Below are positions 4,732 through 5,961 of a stretch of 5,961 nt of DNA, in pieces. A program made the position numbers and the translations under genes. Under the pieces are notes generated by a model. The model had not been told where the DNA came from. It saw only the letters and a list, made by a program, of their open reading frames with translations, and made no database searches. Every line of letters starts with the position of its first letter. Position 1 is the stretch's first letter. Source of the DNA: CBFCZU01 sp965602635 (GTDB lineage Bacteria; Planctomycetota; Phycisphaerae; SM23-33). The DNA lies in NCBI GenBank assembly GCA_965602635.1, contig CBFCZU010000257.1, positions 1-5,961 on the forward strand. The letters are read 5' to 3'.

Positions 4732-4749
4732 CTCTTTCCGGCGCAAAAT
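4721..4749 (+). promoter_or_regulatory. Candidate promoter for the nucleotidyltransferase gene
   Basis: TTGCCG (4721-4726), a 17-base gap and CAAAAT (4744-4749), matching consensus at 4 of 6 in each box. A start near 4756 would give a leader of about 40 bases. Its -35 box abuts and overlaps the -35 box of the opposing promoter, so the two would compete for polymerase. Confidence 0.35.
4723..4742. promoter_or_regulatory. Inverted repeat between divergent promoters, candidate operator
   Basis: GCCGGA (4723-4728) and TCCGGC (4737-4742) form a perfect 6-bp dyad with 8 bases between. It covers the overlapping -35 boxes of both divergent promoter candidates, a position from which one regulator could control both directions. 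Short GC-rich dyads are common by chance here. Confidence 0.3.
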
Positions 4750-4796
4750 GTCACTCGTGAGCGGGACCCGCCCGCCGCGAGCAACGGAGCGTCGAG

Positions 4797-5651
4797 ATGG
4801 CTGACGAGATTGCCGCCGCGATCATTCCTGTCGCCGGGCTGGGGACGCGCCTGGCGCCGATCACCCGCGCGGTGCCCAAGGCGATGCTGCCGCTGGTCGG
4901 CTCGGACGGGTCGGTCCGCCCGGTGGCCGACTGGATCGCCCGCGAGGCGGCGGCCGCAGGATGCGAGCGAATCTGCTTCGTCACCTCCGTCGGGCAGGAC
5001 GAGCTGATGCGGAAGTACTTCGCCGCCGAGGCGGAGCTATCCGGGCGGGTCGAGTACGTCACCGGCGTCGAGCCGCTGGGCTTGGGCTACGCGGTCTGGG
5101 CGGCGAGGGACGTCGCCGCCGGTGGGGCGGTCATGGTGATGCTGGGCGATCACATTCACCTGCCCGCGCCCGGTGGGCCCGCGCCGGCGGCGCAGGTGGC
5201 CGAAGCGTTCGCCGCCGCGCAACCGGCCGCGATGGTGGGCGTGCAGGCGGTCGATGCGGGCGAGCTGCACCTTGTCGGAGTTTGCCGCGGCGCCGAGCCC
5301 GACGGGTGCGTCTATAGATGCATGGACCTGGTCGAGAAGCCCGACGCCGCCACGGCCGCCGCGCGGCTGACGACGCCCGGGCTGCCGGACGGCAGGTACC
5401 TAGCCCACGCGGGGATCTACGTCTTCGCCGCGGAGATATTCGACTGCCTCGCGCCGCTGGTCGCCGCCCGCGCCGAGGGCGCCGAGGTGGGACTGACCGA
5501 GGCCCAGCAGGCGCTGCTGGCGCGCCGCGGCGGCGAGTACTTCCTGTGCGCCGTTGAGGGGCAGACCCTCGACGTCGGCACGCCGACAGGCTACGCTGCC
5601 GCCCAGGCCGCCATGGCGGCGGTGGGGGGGGCAAGCGGCCGCGATATGTGA
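4797..5651 (+). CDS. galU: GalU-like sugar-1-phosphate nucleotidyltransferase
   Basis: A 284-residue cytosolic enzyme of the UTP-glucose-1-phosphate uridylyltransferase type, slightly shorter than usual GalU. It would condense a sugar 1-phosphate with an NTP, giving a nucleotide sugar such as UDP-glucose plus pyrophosphate, for glycan and exopolysaccharide synthesis. Visible motifs: the nucleotide loop IIPVAGLGTRLAPIT (9-23) with G16-T-R18 and K28 in PKAMLPL; G95-LG97 for base recognition; D118 in MLGDHIH, the metal-binding Asp, where the usual second Asp is His; VEKPDA with K181 contacting the sugar phosphate; HAGIYVF (204-210); EVGLTEAQQALL from 230; and LDVGTPTGY (258-266). The last three favour GalU over RfbA-type thymidylyltransferases, though the exact sugar and base are inferred. 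GGAG lies 7 bases before the ATG. An 8-G run at 5624-5631 sits just before the stop. The next gene begins 10 bases downstream, so the two are probably co-transcribed. Confidence 0.85.
   Translation: MADEIAAAIIPVAGLGTRLAPITRAVPKAMLPLVGSDGSVRPVADWIAREAAAAGCERICFVTSVGQDELMRKYFAAEAELSGRVEYVTGVEPLGLGYAVWAARDVAAGGAVMVMLGDHIHLPAPGGPAPAAQVAEAFAAAQPAAMVGVQAVDAGELHLVGVCRGAEPDGCVYRCMDLVEKPDAATAAARLTTPGLPDGRYLAHAGIYVFAAEIFDCLAPLVAARAEGAEVGLTEAQQALLARRGGEYFLCAVEGQTLDVGTPTGYAAAQAAMAAVGGASGRDM
5624..5631 (+). repeat. Homopolymer of eight G near the 3' end of the GalU-like gene
   Basis: Eight consecutive G within the codons for VGGA, about nine codons before the stop. Runs of this length are prone to replication slippage, transcriptional slippage and sequencing error. 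Loss of one G would place the frame in register with the downstream gene with no intervening stop. Confidence 0.9.
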
Positions 5652-5661
5652 GGAACGACCA

Positions 5662-5961
5662 ATGCCCGAAGTTTCCGCAAAGAGTGACTTTCTCCAGGCC
5701 AAGGATCGCGTGGAGGCATGGTGGGCCGGCTCGTCGCTGGGCCGCCCGGCCGTGATATGCCGGATCGCCAAGGGCGACGCTCCGCCCCGGCCGACCGACG
5801 AGCGATCCCGGGCCCAGCGCGACCTGGACTCGGACTGGCACCTGGCACAGGCCCAGTGGTCGCTGGACGCCCACGAATTCCCCGCCGAGACGATGCCGGG
5901 AATCTATCCCGTCCACGCCGACAGCCTTGCAATCCCGGCCGTCTTCGCCGGCGCCGAGTTG
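5662..5961 (+). CDS. Probable uroporphyrinogen decarboxylase (URO-D)-like protein, 5' part only
   Basis: One hundred codons are visible before the window ends, and the frame is still open. The protein begins MPEVSAKSDFLQAKDRVEAW and continues WAGSSLGRPAVICRIAKGDA. A helix with ERxxAWW, then a short link to GRPAV, then a DLDSDW segment and an EFPAETMPGIYP stretch, is the opening I associate with URO-D-superfamily proteins common in planctomycetes. Many of these are corrinoid- or methyltransferase-related rather than haem enzymes. The barrel and active site lie beyond the window, so this is recognition by pattern, not by catalytic residues. It has no signal peptide. GAGGA overlapping the upstream TGA, 8 bases before ATG, is a usable ribosome binding site, and the 10-base gap suggests one transcript with the GalU-like gene. 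Confidence 0.55.
   Translation, partial: MPEVSAKSDFLQAKDRVEAWWAGSSLGRPAVICRIAKGDAPPRPTDERSRAQRDLDSDWHLAQAQWSLDAHEFPAETMPGIYPVHADSLAIPAVFAGAEL

Overview
This GC-rich window looks like bacterial chromosome, most likely from a planctomycete of the Phycisphaerae type. That assignment is an inference. It rests on a PEP-CTERM exported protein, a signal-less sulfatase-fold enzyme, a URO-D-like gene start and long, repeat-laden non-coding DNA; no rRNA or other marker gene is present.

Layout: (1) 64-824, minus strand: a PEP-CTERM/pre-peptidase-like surface protein, preceded by an unlisted 58-codon reading frame with its own strong Shine-Dalgarno sequence. That frame's TGA overlaps the GTG start of the PEP-CTERM gene. 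A good sigma-70-type promoter (TTGACG-17-TATACT) with a palindrome in its spacer lies about 110 bases upstream. (2) 825-2025: about 1.2 kb without a convincing gene. It holds two identical 25-bp repeats built on a 16-bp perfect palindrome, a purine tract, and a roughly 145-bp direct duplication whose core is an array of 10-bp TTCCG units. (3) 2026-3411, plus strand: a sulfatase-superfamily hydrolase with Thr, not Cys or Ser, in the nucleophile slot. (4) 3424-4651, minus strand: a likely two-gene unit, acylphosphatase then a cation diffusion facilitator (CDF) metal transporter, convergent with the sulfatase-like gene. (5) 4652-4796: a short divergent promoter region. (6) 4797-5961, plus strand: a GalU-like sugar-nucleotide pyrophosphorylase followed 10 bases later by the start of a probable URO-D-like protein that runs off the window.

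The genes are mostly ordinary and do not form one recognisable pathway. GalU-like and PEP-CTERM products both fit a cell that makes exopolysaccharide or surface glycans, but they are not adjacent. I found no defence, toxin-antitoxin, transposase or CRISPR module. The unusual signals are in the non-coding DNA (phased 10-bp arrays, palindromic repeats), the coupled small frame before the PEP-CTERM gene, the Thr-type active site, and an 8-G run placed so that loss of one G would fuse the last two genes in frame.
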